The notes below the pieces were generated by a model. It was not told the DNA's origin. It worked only from the letters and a program-made list of their open reading frames with translations, and did not search any database. A stretch of 64,000 nt of DNA from Peptococcaceae bacterium (GTDB taxonomy: Bacteria > Bacillota > Peptococcia > Peptococcales > Peptococcaceae): NCBI GenBank assembly GCA_017399005.1, contig JAFQEO010000039.1, forward strand, positions 43,536 through 107,535, in the 5' to 3' direction. This document shows, piece after piece, positions 35,850 through 45,300 of this stretch. Positions within the stretch are counted from its first letter, which is position 1, and the number at the start of each line of letters is the position of its first letter. The translations under genes and the position numbers were made by a program.

Positions 35850-35871
35850 TCATTTTCCTTCAATTCTATAA

Positions 35872-36438
35872 TTATGCCTTTGGCCATATTGTACTATCAA
35901 ATATATTAGGATGTTTACCTGACAATGTCCACATTAGTTTTGCATCTTTTCTTTTAAAACCATCTAATGTTCCTTCTTTAATATATTTAACGAGATCTTC
36001 TATTCTTATACATAAAATATCACACAAACCAGTGTTTAAATTTGCATCTATAATTGTTTGTAAATCATTTTCATCAGTACAAAAATATGGAATAGATTTT
36101 GTCTTTGCCATCGCCAATGATGCTATTTCCCCTTGGTTCTTTCTTGGATGATTTGGGTTTTCCATAACAGATTTCAATTTTGATTGTGTCGCAAAATAAA
36201 CTTTTTCCTCATCTTTACCCAATGATGTTTCACTTACAATTTCTAATTTACCCTGTTGTATCAAATCATTAATTTGTTCTTTTGCATATGCTGGTGTCAT
36301 TATTTCATCATAAACAATTTGATGAACATAGATTTTATCAGCTAATGCAGTCAATACATTTTTTAGATATGGCTGTTTTTCTATTCGGCCAAGCTTGATA
36401 CAGAAATCCGCATCAACAATTATTGCTTCATTCTTCAT
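35872..36438 (-). CDS. PIN-like nuclease domain protein
   Basis: 188 residues. Begins IIVDADFCIKLG and has later acidic clusters (NQGEIASLAMAKT, then FCTDENDLQTIID), a layout that fits a PIN RNase fold with metal-binding Asp/Glu near residues 8, 105 and 125. Often a toxin. The start overlaps the ImmA/IrrE stop by 11 bases. Third gene of a module with an XRE protein and a metallopeptidase, a known antitoxin-type arrangement. Confidence 0.75.
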   Translation of the reverse strand: MKNEAIIVDADFCIKLGRIEKQPYLKNVLTALADKIYVHQIVYDEIMTPAYAKEQINDLIQQGKLEIVSETSLGKDEEKVYFATQSKLKSVMENPNHPRKNQGEIASLAMAKTKSIPYFCTDENDLQTIIDANLNTGLCDILCIRIEDLVKYIKEGTLDGFKRKDAKLMWTLSGKHPNIFDSTIWPKA

Positions 36439-37240
36439 CCGCTTCCTCCATTATAGCTTCTAGCAATTCATCAGTTACTTCAAATGTTTCTTCTATGGTA
36501 ATTCCCATATCTTTTAGACTTAAATCAGCAAAAGCCAATTCATATTCTAATTTTTCTAATGTAATCAATTTTCTTTCATATAAATCCATTGCTTGATCCA
36601 CAAGCGTATTGAGTCCTATTTTGTTTTCACGAATCGGTAAAGAAATCGATAATCGTTTTCGCAGAATTTCTACGTCTCCGTTGGTAAGACTCATAAATTT
36701 TTGATATTTTTCATCTGAAATAAGCTCTAATTCCAAAAATCTTTTTACCATTGTCTTATATGGAACTAAAAACAAATACGCCAACTGAACAATTTCTTTT
36801 TCTGTGATTGTTTCTGATGAAATAGCATAGGTATTCATTTCCTGGTATAACAGTTCTTTACTTACTAAAAATTCCGCTGCAAATCTACTTGCTTTCATCT
36901 CTTCTTTGCTATCTGCCACATCTTCAAGATTATGAGACAAAATCACTTCACCTATCTGATTGGACCACACATGATATAATTCATGTGCTGCTGCAAAGAC
37001 CTGTTTATCATAAGAAATTGAGGTATTAATACATACAAATGACTCATCTTTAATTGTTTCAGAAAATCCCCAAACTTCTTGATCTTCTAAGGGATAATAT
37101 AACACTCTGCTTTCATTTTCTAAAATATTAAAAATTTGTCCCCCTATTACATCGTTTTCTTTATGATACAAAGCTATTTTTTCCTGTACCATTTCTCGAA
37201 TGGATGCTATTTCTTTTTTATTTAACTGGTCCATTTGCAT
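36428..37240 (-). CDS. ImmA/IrrE-family metallopeptidase
   Basis: 270 residues from an ATG at 37240 (GGAGG 9 bases before it; the open frame starts further up at 37273). Zinc motif HELYH in AAHELYHVWSNQ, with a downstream Glu in EMKASRFAAEFLVSK. ImmA/IrrE proteases cut XRE repressors to switch on mobile-element or stress genes. Overlaps both the XRE gene and the PIN-like gene, so the three are one translationally coupled unit. Confidence 0.87.
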   Translation of the reverse strand: MQMDQLNKKEIASIREMVQEKIALYHKENDVIGGQIFNILENESRVLYYPLEDQEVWGFSETIKDESFVCINTSISYDKQVFAAAHELYHVWSNQIGEVILSHNLEDVADSKEEMKASRFAAEFLVSKELLYQEMNTYAISSETITEKEIVQLAYLFLVPYKTMVKRFLELELISDEKYQKFMSLTNGDVEILRKRLSISLPIRENKIGLNTLVDQAMDLYERKLITLEKLEYELAFADLSLKDMGITIEETFEVTDELLEAIMEEADEE

Positions 37241-37577
37241 TCGCATAGTCCTCCAGTAAAAGTATTTCTTCAATAACAGTTTTAAGTTTATTTATTTTAC
37301 TTTTTGTTTCTTCATTTTGTACTTGACCCATAAAACTAAAATGGTGTGTTTGTACAGGTGTCGGCTCTACATGCAGTAATGCATCTACAGACACATTCAA
37401 TGCGGAAGCAATTTTTTTTATTTCTTCAACATTAATTGCTTTTGCCCCTGAAATAATTTTATTCATGACCTGTTTTGAAATCTTCAATTCATTTGCTAAA
37501 TCCTGCTGTGTATAATTTTTTTCATGTAAAATATTTTCAATGTTATTTCCTACCTGTTTAAAAAAAGTATAATCCAT
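37218..37577 (-). CDS. XRE-family regulator paired with ImmA/IrrE
   Basis: 119 residues from the ATG at 37577 (GGAGG 8 bases upstream). HTH: VGNNIENILHEKNYTQQDLANELKISKQVMNKIISG, followed by a linker helix and a C-terminal tail (LKTVIEEILLLEDY) overlapping the protease gene. It is the likely repressor and substrate of that protease and the antitoxin of the set. Confidence 0.88.
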   Translation of the reverse strand: MDYTFFKQVGNNIENILHEKNYTQQDLANELKISKQVMNKIISGAKAINVEEIKKIASALNVSVDALLHVEPTPVQTHHFSFMGQVQNEETKSKINKLKTVIEEILLLEDYANANGPVK

Positions 37578-37753
37578 TATCGTTTCCTCCATTAACCGTA
37601 GCATCCTAAATTTCATATCATATATTAATCTACTTTTCATTCTACGGCATAATTATTATACACAAATTACACACCTGCAGTCAATATTTTATTGACCATT
37701 TCTTGTATTTTTTAATTATTGACGTTCGCAATATATTGACTTTATATAATATG

Positions 37754-38149
37754 TTACTCATTTTGATACTGATACACATCCTCAAACCAGATAACTCCAT
37801 TTACCCGTTTTACTTCTTCTACACATTTCTGCTGCAGTTTCTGCATGGTATCTTCATCTACCTCATATACCGATGCCATAATATGACCAAGTTTTGCAAT
37901 TTCAACAGCTAACTTGAAATCCATTCTGGCCAGCCGGTTTTCGGTATCCCGGATTGTCCCGGATATCATAGACGACACCGACTGCAGCTGGTAATCTTCT
38001 GCCTGACTGGTTTTCAGATACCCCAGATAAAATTTCAAAGCTTTTTCAATAAATTCATTTCTGGAACGGGCATCGGCAGCGCCCAGCATACTGTCACAAT
38101 CTTCAATCAGCGTTTCATCCAGATAAACACCTTTCCGCACCCGTCCCAC
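37754..38149 (-). CDS. Ribbon-helix-helix relaxosome accessory protein
   Basis: 131 residues. N-terminal ribbon-helix-helix (RKGVYLDETLIEDCDSMLGAADARSRNEFIEKAL), then a helical C-terminus. Such proteins bind oriT beside the relaxase. Candidate oriT sequence lies immediately upstream (38150-38412). The relaxase gene is 3 kb downstream, separated by the inserted XRE-ImmA-PIN operon. Confidence 0.75.
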   Translation of the reverse strand: MGRVRKGVYLDETLIEDCDSMLGAADARSRNEFIEKALKFYLGYLKTSQAEDYQLQSVSSMISGTIRDTENRLARMDFKLAVEIAKLGHIMASVYEVDEDTMQKLQQKCVEEVKRVNGVIWFEDVYQYQNE

Positions 38150-38412
38150 TTATACACAGACCTCCTTCGGTTATCAACAGACCATCACTCTTTTCCACAC
38201 AGTTATCCACTGAATTATCCACAGATTCGCACTTATTCACTTTTTGTCTGCATTTCAAGCCAGTTCTCCTGTATCAGATATCAACAAGTTGGCGTTTTCG
38301 CAGAAAGTTATTCATTTCGAAAAGTTCCGGAAGGCTTTGCCTGCCGGTGTCGGTCGGGTTTATGCAGCTAAAAGCAGCATAAACCCTTTAACCTGCACCA
38401 TTTTCGACCCTG
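38150..38412. promoter_or_regulatory. Candidate oriT / replication region
   Basis: Non-coding gap with DnaA-box-like sites TTATCAACA (38171-38179), TTATCCACT (38203-38211) and TTATCCACA (38215-38223), then an inverted repeat GGGTTTATGC / GCATAAACCC (38356-38386). It lies next to the ribbon-helix-helix gene, where oriT is expected. The nick site is not identified. Confidence 0.5.
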
Positions 38413-38748
38413 CTATTTTACCCCTGCTGCAGCCTTATTTTGCTCTAATTTCGTACCATCCAGCTGTTCCGATTTCTTATCTTCTACAGGCTTTTCGGCC
38501 TGTTCGGCAGCCTTTTCCACCGCCGTTTTACGATTGTTCTTACGCTCTTTTGAAGACTGTTCTTTTGCCTGCAAACGATTCTTCGCCTTAAAATCAATAT
38601 ACTCTCTGGCTTCCTGCGGTACCGTCTCTTCATACAGTTTATTTAATGCACCCTCTAATTCTTTCTGCGCATCCTTTTCGCTTTTCTTCAGATAAAAATT
38701 CAGTGCCTCATATTTTTCCTGCTCCAGTGTAATCGTAATTGTTTTCAT
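38413..38748 (-). CDS. DUF6103-like protein
   Basis: 111 residues. Opens MKTITITLEQEKYEALNFYL, a ribbon-helix-helix-like start, followed by a Lys/Glu/Gln-rich disordered tail (AEQAEKPVEDKKSEQLDG). It resembles a family common on Tn1549-type elements; the DUF number is recalled. Likely a small DNA-binding accessory protein. AGGATG lies before the start, 16 bases after the DUF3846 gene. Confidence 0.75.
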   Translation of the reverse strand: MKTITITLEQEKYEALNFYLKKSEKDAQKELEGALNKLYEETVPQEAREYIDFKAKNRLQAKEQSSKERKNNRKTAVEKAAEQAEKPVEDKKSEQLDGTKLEQNKAAAGVK

Positions 38749-38764
38749 ATTACATCCTCCGTTT

Positions 38765-39139
38765 CTATTTCATATCAAATACAAAAAATCCACACTGCAT
38801 GGTGGCTTCGATTTCTTGCTGTGTAAACTGTTCCGGTTCATGAAATCGTTTTTCATACAGTTCCTGATGTTCTTTCGAAAGTGAGGCAAAGTGTTCTCCA
38901 GCAGAGCCTGCAATAAAAAAAGGACCTACCAGGATATCGTCTCCGAGCGCACGATTTCCTTCCAGTCCCATCAGTTTCCCCTCCTCATTCAGGACGATTA
39001 CATTCCCGTCATCCAGAGAGATTGCCTCAATGTAACCGCCGACCGCTTTCTGCATCGCTTCCAGTTCATTCTCAATCGTTGTAACATAAGGATACTTCCC
39101 CGGTTCCACCATCAATACTTCCATCTGTTTTTCTTTCAT
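38765..39139 (-). CDS. DUF3846-like protein
   Basis: 124 residues: EVLMVEPGKYPYVTTIENELEAMQKAVGGYIEAI, followed by VIVLNEEGKLMGLEGNRALGDDILVGPFFIAG, the pattern of DUF3846 proteins of conjugative elements. Function unknown. Part of the minus-strand accessory run between the M23 hydrolase and oriT. Confidence 0.85.
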   Translation of the reverse strand: MKEKQMEVLMVEPGKYPYVTTIENELEAMQKAVGGYIEAISLDDGNVIVLNEEGKLMGLEGNRALGDDILVGPFFIAGSAGEHFASLSKEHQELYEKRFHEPEQFTQQEIEATMQCGFFVFDMK

Positions 39140-39150
39140 GCATTCTCCTT

Positions 39151-39897
39151 TCAGGACAGCTGCTGTTCGTCTTTCAGGATTTCATCGGCATCATACCCAA
39201 AGAGCGCACAGGCACAGCGAATGGCGGTTTCACTGCCATCTCCAAATTCCAGTCCCATCTGCATAGTTCCATTCCGATACTCCCGCTGTCCAATGTTATA
39301 TCCCAGATCTTCATCAGCCCACTGATGCATCATCTGCAGCCCGGGATACTGCTCAGCCAGTTTTTCGATTACCGGATGCGGTGCTGCCCATGCTGTCAAA
39401 AACCGAAACTGGTTTGCTTCGCAGATAATTCCATCATCAAGCGGATACGCATTCCACTTGGTTCCCCAGTGGTCGATGCACCAGTCATACCAGGTTTCAC
39501 ATCCGTACTGCTCCCTGTTTTCAACAGCTGTCTTCCCCAGAGCCATCAGTCGCTCCCTGTCATACGATTCTGTCTTCTTCAGAAGCTCCTCTTCACTTTT
39601 AAACATTTTTCCCGGATATAAATACTCCAGTTCCCCTAAGCGTTCCTCACTGACCTGTTCCGCTCGATATGGTGCCAGTGCTTCCCATTCCTTTCCGGCT
39701 GCTGCCGAAAGATAGAGCCGGATTCCGAGATTGGTCGCACTTCCGCATGTAATATTTAAGCTTTCCGGCATCGGAATCAGTTTTTCAAAATCCAGAACGC
39801 CATCTACGGTATTCTTTTGCATGAGTGATTCCCGTACCGCTTTGATTTCCTCTTCCTCTCCATATAGATGCACCACATTTATCACATGATTTGGTAT
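39151..39897 (-). CDS. Api92/DUF1281-like ferredoxin-fold protein, unusual start
   Basis: At least 244 residues from a GTG at 39885. In the same frame an ATA lies four codons upstream (39897) behind GGAGG at 8 bases; the protein would then begin MPNHVINVVHLYG, the usual opening of this family, while the GTG is poorly spaced. ATA may be a rare start or a mutated ATG. The body has WYDWCIDHWGTKWNAY, a family signature. Function unknown; common on ICEs and plasmids. Confidence 0.7.
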   Translation of the reverse strand: MPNHVINVVHLYGEEEEIKAVRESLMQKNTVDGVLDFEKLIPMPESLNITCGSATNLGIRLYLSAAAGKEWEALAPYRAEQVSEERLGELEYLYPGKMFKSEEELLKKTESYDRERLMALGKTAVENREQYGCETWYDWCIDHWGTKWNAYPLDDGIICEANQFRFLTAWAAPHPVIEKLAEQYPGLQMMHQWADEDLGYNIGQREYRNGTMQMGLEFGDGSETAIRCACALFGYDADEILKDEQQLS

Positions 39898-39917
39898 CGT
39901 TATTTCCTCCCTTCCTT

Positions 39918-40874
39918 TTACGGTAACACCAGCCTTGGATTTCTGGCTTCCCCATTCACCCGTACTTCAAAATGCAGATGGGGACCTGTACTTTTTCCGG
40001 TATTCCCGGACAACGCAATCACATCCCCCTGCGATACCTTCGCTCCTTCTGAAACCAGAAGCTTCGAACAATGCGCATAGAGTGTTACTACTCCATTCCC
40101 GTGATTCACAATCACATGATACCCATATCCGCTTTTGCTGTATCGCACCGCCTGTACCATTCCATCCCATGCACTATACACCCGACTTCCGGTTGGAATG
40201 GCAAGGTCTATCCCGGCATGCCCTTTCTTCACACCGCTGACTGGATCATTTCGCAAGCCAAACTCGGAAGACACCACACGCTTCCAGTTCATAGCGACTG
40301 GAGAATGACACCGGCCATCGGGAATCACCCCTTCTCCTTCTGCAGCACCCGGGAGCTGATGCATCCAGTCCCCGAAACCATCATCATACCCCGGAGGAGA
40401 AAACCCATACTGTAAACCATAATACAGTTCCGTTGCATTGATAATCTCATCATCGGTTAGCTCCCTTCCCAGAAGAACACCAAGGGATTCGTATACGGTT
40501 TCCATCTCTGCCTTCCTCCCATCCTCTTTCTGAAAACACTGATAGAACGCTTCCAGGGAAAGAGGGCTTTCCGTATACCCGAAAAACAGTGCAAAATACA
40601 TGGCCTGTATACGGAGCAAATCGGGCGTTTGTTCTTCTGTCCGCGCCTCATGGAATGTTTTTAAGGCTGCAATCTGCTCACGCATCCATAAAACGGCTTC
40701 CCGTTCTTCCTCCGTTAACTCGAGTGGAAGCCGCTCTTCGGAAAACACCAGCTCTGCCATCGCCTGATTGTGTGCCGCCATCGCTTCCCCGCCTGCTAAC
40801 AGCATGGCAAGAAACAACACCGCAGCCAGAGCTAGAATCACCACTATCAGCCCATTCGAGGTCTCTTCTCCCAT
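39918..40874 (-). CDS. M23-family peptidase of the transfer channel
   Basis: 318 residues. N-terminal membrane anchor (about 9-29), a helical region, then a LytM/M23 domain at about 200-318 with HAGIDLAIPTGS, HVIVNHGNGVVTLYAH and HLHFEVRVNG zinc motifs. It opens the wall for the type IV channel. The middle (60-170) has lysozyme-like helix features not resolved here. AGGAGG precedes the start; 9 bases after the cyclotransferase gene. Confidence 0.88.
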   Translation of the reverse strand: MGEETSNGLIVVILALAAVLFLAMLLAGGEAMAAHNQAMAELVFSEERLPLELTEEEREAVLWMREQIAALKTFHEARTEEQTPDLLRIQAMYFALFFGYTESPLSLEAFYQCFQKEDGRKAEMETVYESLGVLLGRELTDDEIINATELYYGLQYGFSPPGYDDGFGDWMHQLPGAAEGEGVIPDGRCHSPVAMNWKRVVSSEFGLRNDPVSGVKKGHAGIDLAIPTGSRVYSAWDGMVQAVRYSKSGYGYHVIVNHGNGVVTLYAHCSKLLVSEGAKVSQGDVIALSGNTGKSTGPHLHFEVRVNGEARNPRLVLP

Positions 40875-40883
40875 GGCAGCCTC

Positions 40884-41372
40884 CTATAGTTTTAAATCCA
40901 GCTCCGATGTTTCTTCTGATTTTTCATAGATTGGCATCACACTTTTCATCAGCGCTTTCTCTAACAGTTCCAGTGGGAAGTCAAACATTTCATAACCATC
41001 CCGAATGGTCTGAAAATACTGCGGTGACGGAATATTTAACGCATGTCCCGGCTGCATTTCATAGAGCATTGCTTCATAAACCGTATCATTCACCTGCACG
41101 GAACAGATTGTTTTTTTATAATAGGACGGATACCCTTCATACCGGTCCAGGCTCTGTTCGTCCCGGTCATTTAACGACCAGAGCAGGATTGGGACCTCCT
41201 TTCCCGTACAGGGTTCCACCGTAGCATGTGCCCGTCCGGCACTGCCCCGAAACTGCAGTTCATAGTGTTCCAGTATGCCTGTGCCTACCATTTTTGCCTG
41301 CGGACAGCGGTATGCCATCTGTTCCAGACTCAGATTGCTCCCATAGGCCGCATAATAACGTTCCTTCGCCAT
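40884..41372 (-). CDS. Gamma-glutamylcyclotransferase-like (AIG2) protein
   Basis: 162 residues. Substrate loop YAAYGSNLSLEQM near residues 7-19 and the catalytic Glu in LDRYEGYPSYY are both present. The family releases 5-oxoproline from gamma-glutamyl amides. It sits 20 bases downstream of an amidoligase gene; such pairs are known and suggest that one enzyme makes and the other trims a gamma-glutamyl-type linkage, perhaps on a transfer or surface protein. Confidence 0.87.
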   Translation of the reverse strand: MAKERYYAAYGSNLSLEQMAYRCPQAKMVGTGILEHYELQFRGSAGRAHATVEPCTGKEVPILLWSLNDRDEQSLDRYEGYPSYYKKTICSVQVNDTVYEAMLYEMQPGHALNIPSPQYFQTIRDGYEMFDFPLELLEKALMKSVMPIYEKSEETSELDLKL

Positions 41373-41392
41373 AGAACCTCCCTTTCTGTTGT

Positions 41393-42373
41393 CTACATCT
41401 GCATTTCCATCGTTTCTTCCATCTCTTCAGAAGATTCTGCCTGTTGTTCCTGCAATCGCCGCGCCTCTCGCTGCGCTTCTTTTTTGAGCTGTGCCTGCAC
41501 GGGGTCTTTCCAGGCGGAATTCCCTTCCAGATTCTCTCGCAAGAACATCCGGGCTGTTTTAAATTCCGGACCAATCATCCCCAGCGATAACAGCCAGGTA
41601 CGAAAGGTATACTTTTCATTCTCACTTTCCATCTTCTGCTGCGTGACATATTTCCGGTTTAATGCCTGTGCGGTAATGGCCAGTACAAACTGTATGGCTG
41701 TCCGGATTCTCCCGCAGTGACTGGTTCCGTTAAATACCCGGTATTCCACCGTGCCCTTTTCAAAAAAGCTGTGCAGATTGAGCGACTGATAACGGCTTTC
41801 ATCATAATGTCCATGCCTTTGATGCTGCATCTGATCCTGATACCAGATGCGGCGAAACTCTTCCATATCGGTTGGCTTTGCCCGGTTCAGCTCTTCTAAA
41901 AACACCGGATTGGTTTTCCGGCAGTAATTCCGCTCCCTTCTGGCATTTACATTGAGCGCTCTGTAAATCACGTCCTCTTTGTTGGCCATCAGATTTACCA
42001 GATTTCGAAGGGTTCTGGGATCAAAACGGGAGCCATCCACATGAATATGCATCCCGCAGGAATCATTCACCCGCAGTCCCTCGTTCCGCAAGGCACGCAC
42101 AATTTCCTGAATCCGTTCAATATCTTCATAACGGCAGACGGGCGTTACCATCTCCACCTTGTACGGATTGCCGGATGGTTTGGCGGTAATACTGGAATCA
42201 TAGACAAACTTCCATTCCCGATGGGTTTCATCCCGGACAACATACAGATTTTCATTGTATTTCACCGGCTCGGTATGAAAACAGGCTGCACAAACCTGTG
42301 CAGCCTTCTTCCTGGTGATTCCGGTAAACTCAATCTCCACCCCGAAAGGCAATTCTCGTAAATCAACCGTCAT
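41393..42373 (-). CDS. Amidoligase (COOH-NH2 ligase, Amidoligase_2-like)
   Basis: 326 residues. Glutamine-synthetase-like ligase with PFGVEIEFTGITRKKA, EMVTPVCRYEDIERIQEIV and CGMHIHVDGSRF motifs; the ExE and H-x-H residues should bind ATP and metal. Makes amide bonds between carboxylates and amines on peptides or proteins. Located directly after the giant adhesin gene (3 bases) and before a cyclotransferase, so the adhesin or wall peptides are possible substrates (inference). Confidence 0.88.
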   Translation of the reverse strand: MTVDLRELPFGVEIEFTGITRKKAAQVCAACFHTEPVKYNENLYVVRDETHREWKFVYDSSITAKPSGNPYKVEMVTPVCRYEDIERIQEIVRALRNEGLRVNDSCGMHIHVDGSRFDPRTLRNLVNLMANKEDVIYRALNVNARRERNYCRKTNPVFLEELNRAKPTDMEEFRRIWYQDQMQHQRHGHYDESRYQSLNLHSFFEKGTVEYRVFNGTSHCGRIRTAIQFVLAITAQALNRKYVTQQKMESENEKYTFRTWLLSLGMIGPEFKTARMFLRENLEGNSAWKDPVQAQLKKEAQREARRLQEQQAESSEEMEETMEMQM

Positions 42374-42376
42374 CGA

Positions 42377-45300
42377 TTAATACCCTGTCCGCGGCAATTT
42401 ATATGGCAGCGGCTGATACACCGTGGTAATCCATCGGTCAACACCCTGAATCCATTCGCCCTGGTATACCCCGCCGACATCGGCCTGATTTAAAACACCG
42501 GCCGGATTGGAAACAACCGCATTCACGGTCATGGAGATCTTCGGCTGTTCCACCTGCGCGAATCCCGGCTGCACGGTACCAAAGACAAACATCACTTCCG
42601 TTACATACTCATTCCCGGCTAAACCTAACGCCAATGGAGACACATCCAGTACACGGTTGCGATCCGTGCTCAGATTATCCGCAATGGTGCGATACTGTGG
42701 GTTTCGATTGGTCTTATAGACAATCTTGTAATTCTGTTTTTTGTTATAGGTACCGGTAATAATCTTCTGGATCCGCATATCTTTGGAAATACTATCGCGC
42801 CAGTAGAAGCTTTCTAACGGCACCGTAGAGGTATTGGCAATCTCCGAAAAGGTATATTCCACCATGCCGCCTGCCATCACCTGATAATACCCGCGCTTGG
42901 TAATGGATACCCCGGTTTCCAGAGGTTCATCGGTGACCTCATAACGCAGAATCTGGTTATGAAACTCAATGGTACAGTCAATGGTATTCGGATTAATGCC
43001 ATAATAATCCGGCGCTTTGACTTCGTTCACAAGATAGCGGCCTAACGGCAGTGTTTTGCTGACCGCTCTGCCATCGGTTCCGGTTTTGATGGTATCGACC
43101 ACATCACCGGTTTTGTAGGAGCGAATCTCAAAGACCGCTCCTGCGAGCAACGCCCCTTTTGGAATCCCGTTTAGGCTGTTGTCCAATGCAGAACGCTTCA
43201 CAATCTGAATCTGGCCACACTCCCCGGTATTCTCCCATGTAATTTCGGTCGTTTTTCCGCTTTCCACATATACCGTTTTCCAGGTTTCATCCAGATCATA
43301 TCCGTCCGCTGCTTCCAGTTCCCGCAAAAAATACTTCCCGGCAGTCAGTTCCTTATGGATATACACATAGCCATCCTGGTCTGATGTGTACTCTCCAATC
43401 GGATTACGGTTGGCATCATATAACAGGAATTTCACACCATAGATTCCATCCCCGCTTTCGCTATCTACTTTGTGAATCAGGATGGAGGCTGCTTTCTGGT
43501 TTTCCAGTTCCAGCATCGCAGTTTCCCCATTTTTCACTTCAACCTTCTGTGGTGTACTATCCAGCCTATAACCTTTCGCTGCTTTTAACTCCGTCACAGA
43601 ATACCAGCCGTCTTCTAATTCCGGCAGCTGAATCAGGCCGTTGCGGTCTGTGGTAAAGGTACCGATGACTTCGCCATTCATCTTCTGCACTTCAAACTTG
43701 ACACCTTCAATCCGCTTTCCGGTATCGGCATCTTTTTTCACGATGGTTAACCCGCCTGTCGGCATATTGGTAAAAGTCAGGGTCTGTATATCATTCTCAT
43801 TCACCCGAACCGTCTGCGGGGTGCTATCCAGCACATAACCATCCAGGGTTTTGGTTTCCGTTACCACATAGGTATCCGGTGCCAGGTTTCCTAATCGAAT
43901 CTGGCCATTTTCATCAGTGTAATAAAGGCCGTTACTGGAAATCGCACCTTCCGCATCGGGAACCAGTGTACCGTCCGAGGTCGTGATTTTAAACTCCACA
44001 CCTTTTAAGGCTTCCCCAGTTACAGCATCCTTCTTCACAATCACTAACCCGCCTTTTGGCTGGTTTAAGAATTCCAGCTGCATGGTCTCATTGGCCTTGA
44101 TTTTAATGCTCTGCGGGGTATCATCCAGCACATAGCCTGGAATGGCTCTGGTTTCTTTTACAATCACCGTCATCCCCGGTTCCAGATTATCAATCCGGAT
44201 GGTACCGGCAGAATCGGTCACAAATTTGCCATTGCCAGTTCCAATCACCCCGCCGTCGCTGTTTGTCACCAGAAACTCTACATCCGCTAACGGCTCATCG
44301 GTGACGGCATCCTTTTTTACAATCAGAAGCGACCCTTTTTTATCATCGCCAAAGGTAACGGTAATCACATCCTGGTCTTTTCCGGACAGATACACCGTCT
44401 TCGCTGCATCATTCATCACATAGCCATCAGGCGCCGAGATTTCCTCCACCACATAAGTACCGGCCTTTAATCCGGTAACCACAACGGTGCCATTACTGCT
44501 GGTCACATACTCGCCAATCACCGTACCACCGGTACCGGAAGTGCCGCCTAAGTAACGTACTCGGAAATAAGCACCTTCTAATACCTTTCCAGTATCGGCA
44601 TCCACTTTTTTAATCACAATGGCACTCTTCGGTGTATTTTCAAAGGTGATGGTCTGGTCTTCGTCCGCTCGCAGGAAGACATCTTTGCTATCCGGATTTG
44701 CCAGTTCATACCCCGATGGAGCCGATACTTCCTTCAGACGATACCAGCCCGGCTCCACATGCTCGAAGAAAATCTCCCCGCTATCACTTGTCGTAAAGGT
44801 ACCCAAATCCTGCAGGCTGCCAACGGCACTGCCGTTTTCCGCATACCATACCTGAAACTTCGCACCGCTTAACACATCTTTTGTAATGCTGTCTACCTTC
44901 TGAATGGTCAGGTTCGGTTTCACGCTGTTTTCATATTGGACAGACACCGTCTCCCCTTTTTTTACATACACATCCTTCGGCGTCGTATCCAGAATAACGC
45001 CATCGGGAACGGCTTTTTCGGTGATGGTATACCATCCTTCTTCTAAGCTGTCCAGATAGATTCTACCGTCTTTGTCCGTCGTGTAATCTCCAATTACCGT
45101 TCCACCTTTTTCGCAGATGGTATAGGTGACACCAGATAATGGTTTATGATGGGTTTTATCTACTTTCAGAATCTCTAAGATAGCCAGCTTCTGGTTATAA
45201 AAGACCAGTTCGGTTTTCTCTCCTGCCTGTAACTCTACCGATTTGTCATTACCTATATCCAGACTATACCCTGGTGCTGCCGCCGATTCGGTAATCTGAT

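Noticed and set aside
36428..37577. Phage-type lysogeny switch (ImmA plus repressor)
   Set aside because: The third gene is PIN-like and no phage genes adjoin, so a toxin-antitoxin or ICE control unit is more likely.
40589..41224. A 211-residue plus-strand frame
   Set aside because: Lies antisense to the M23 and cyclotransferase genes, with proline- and histidine-rich composition typical of an antisense frame.
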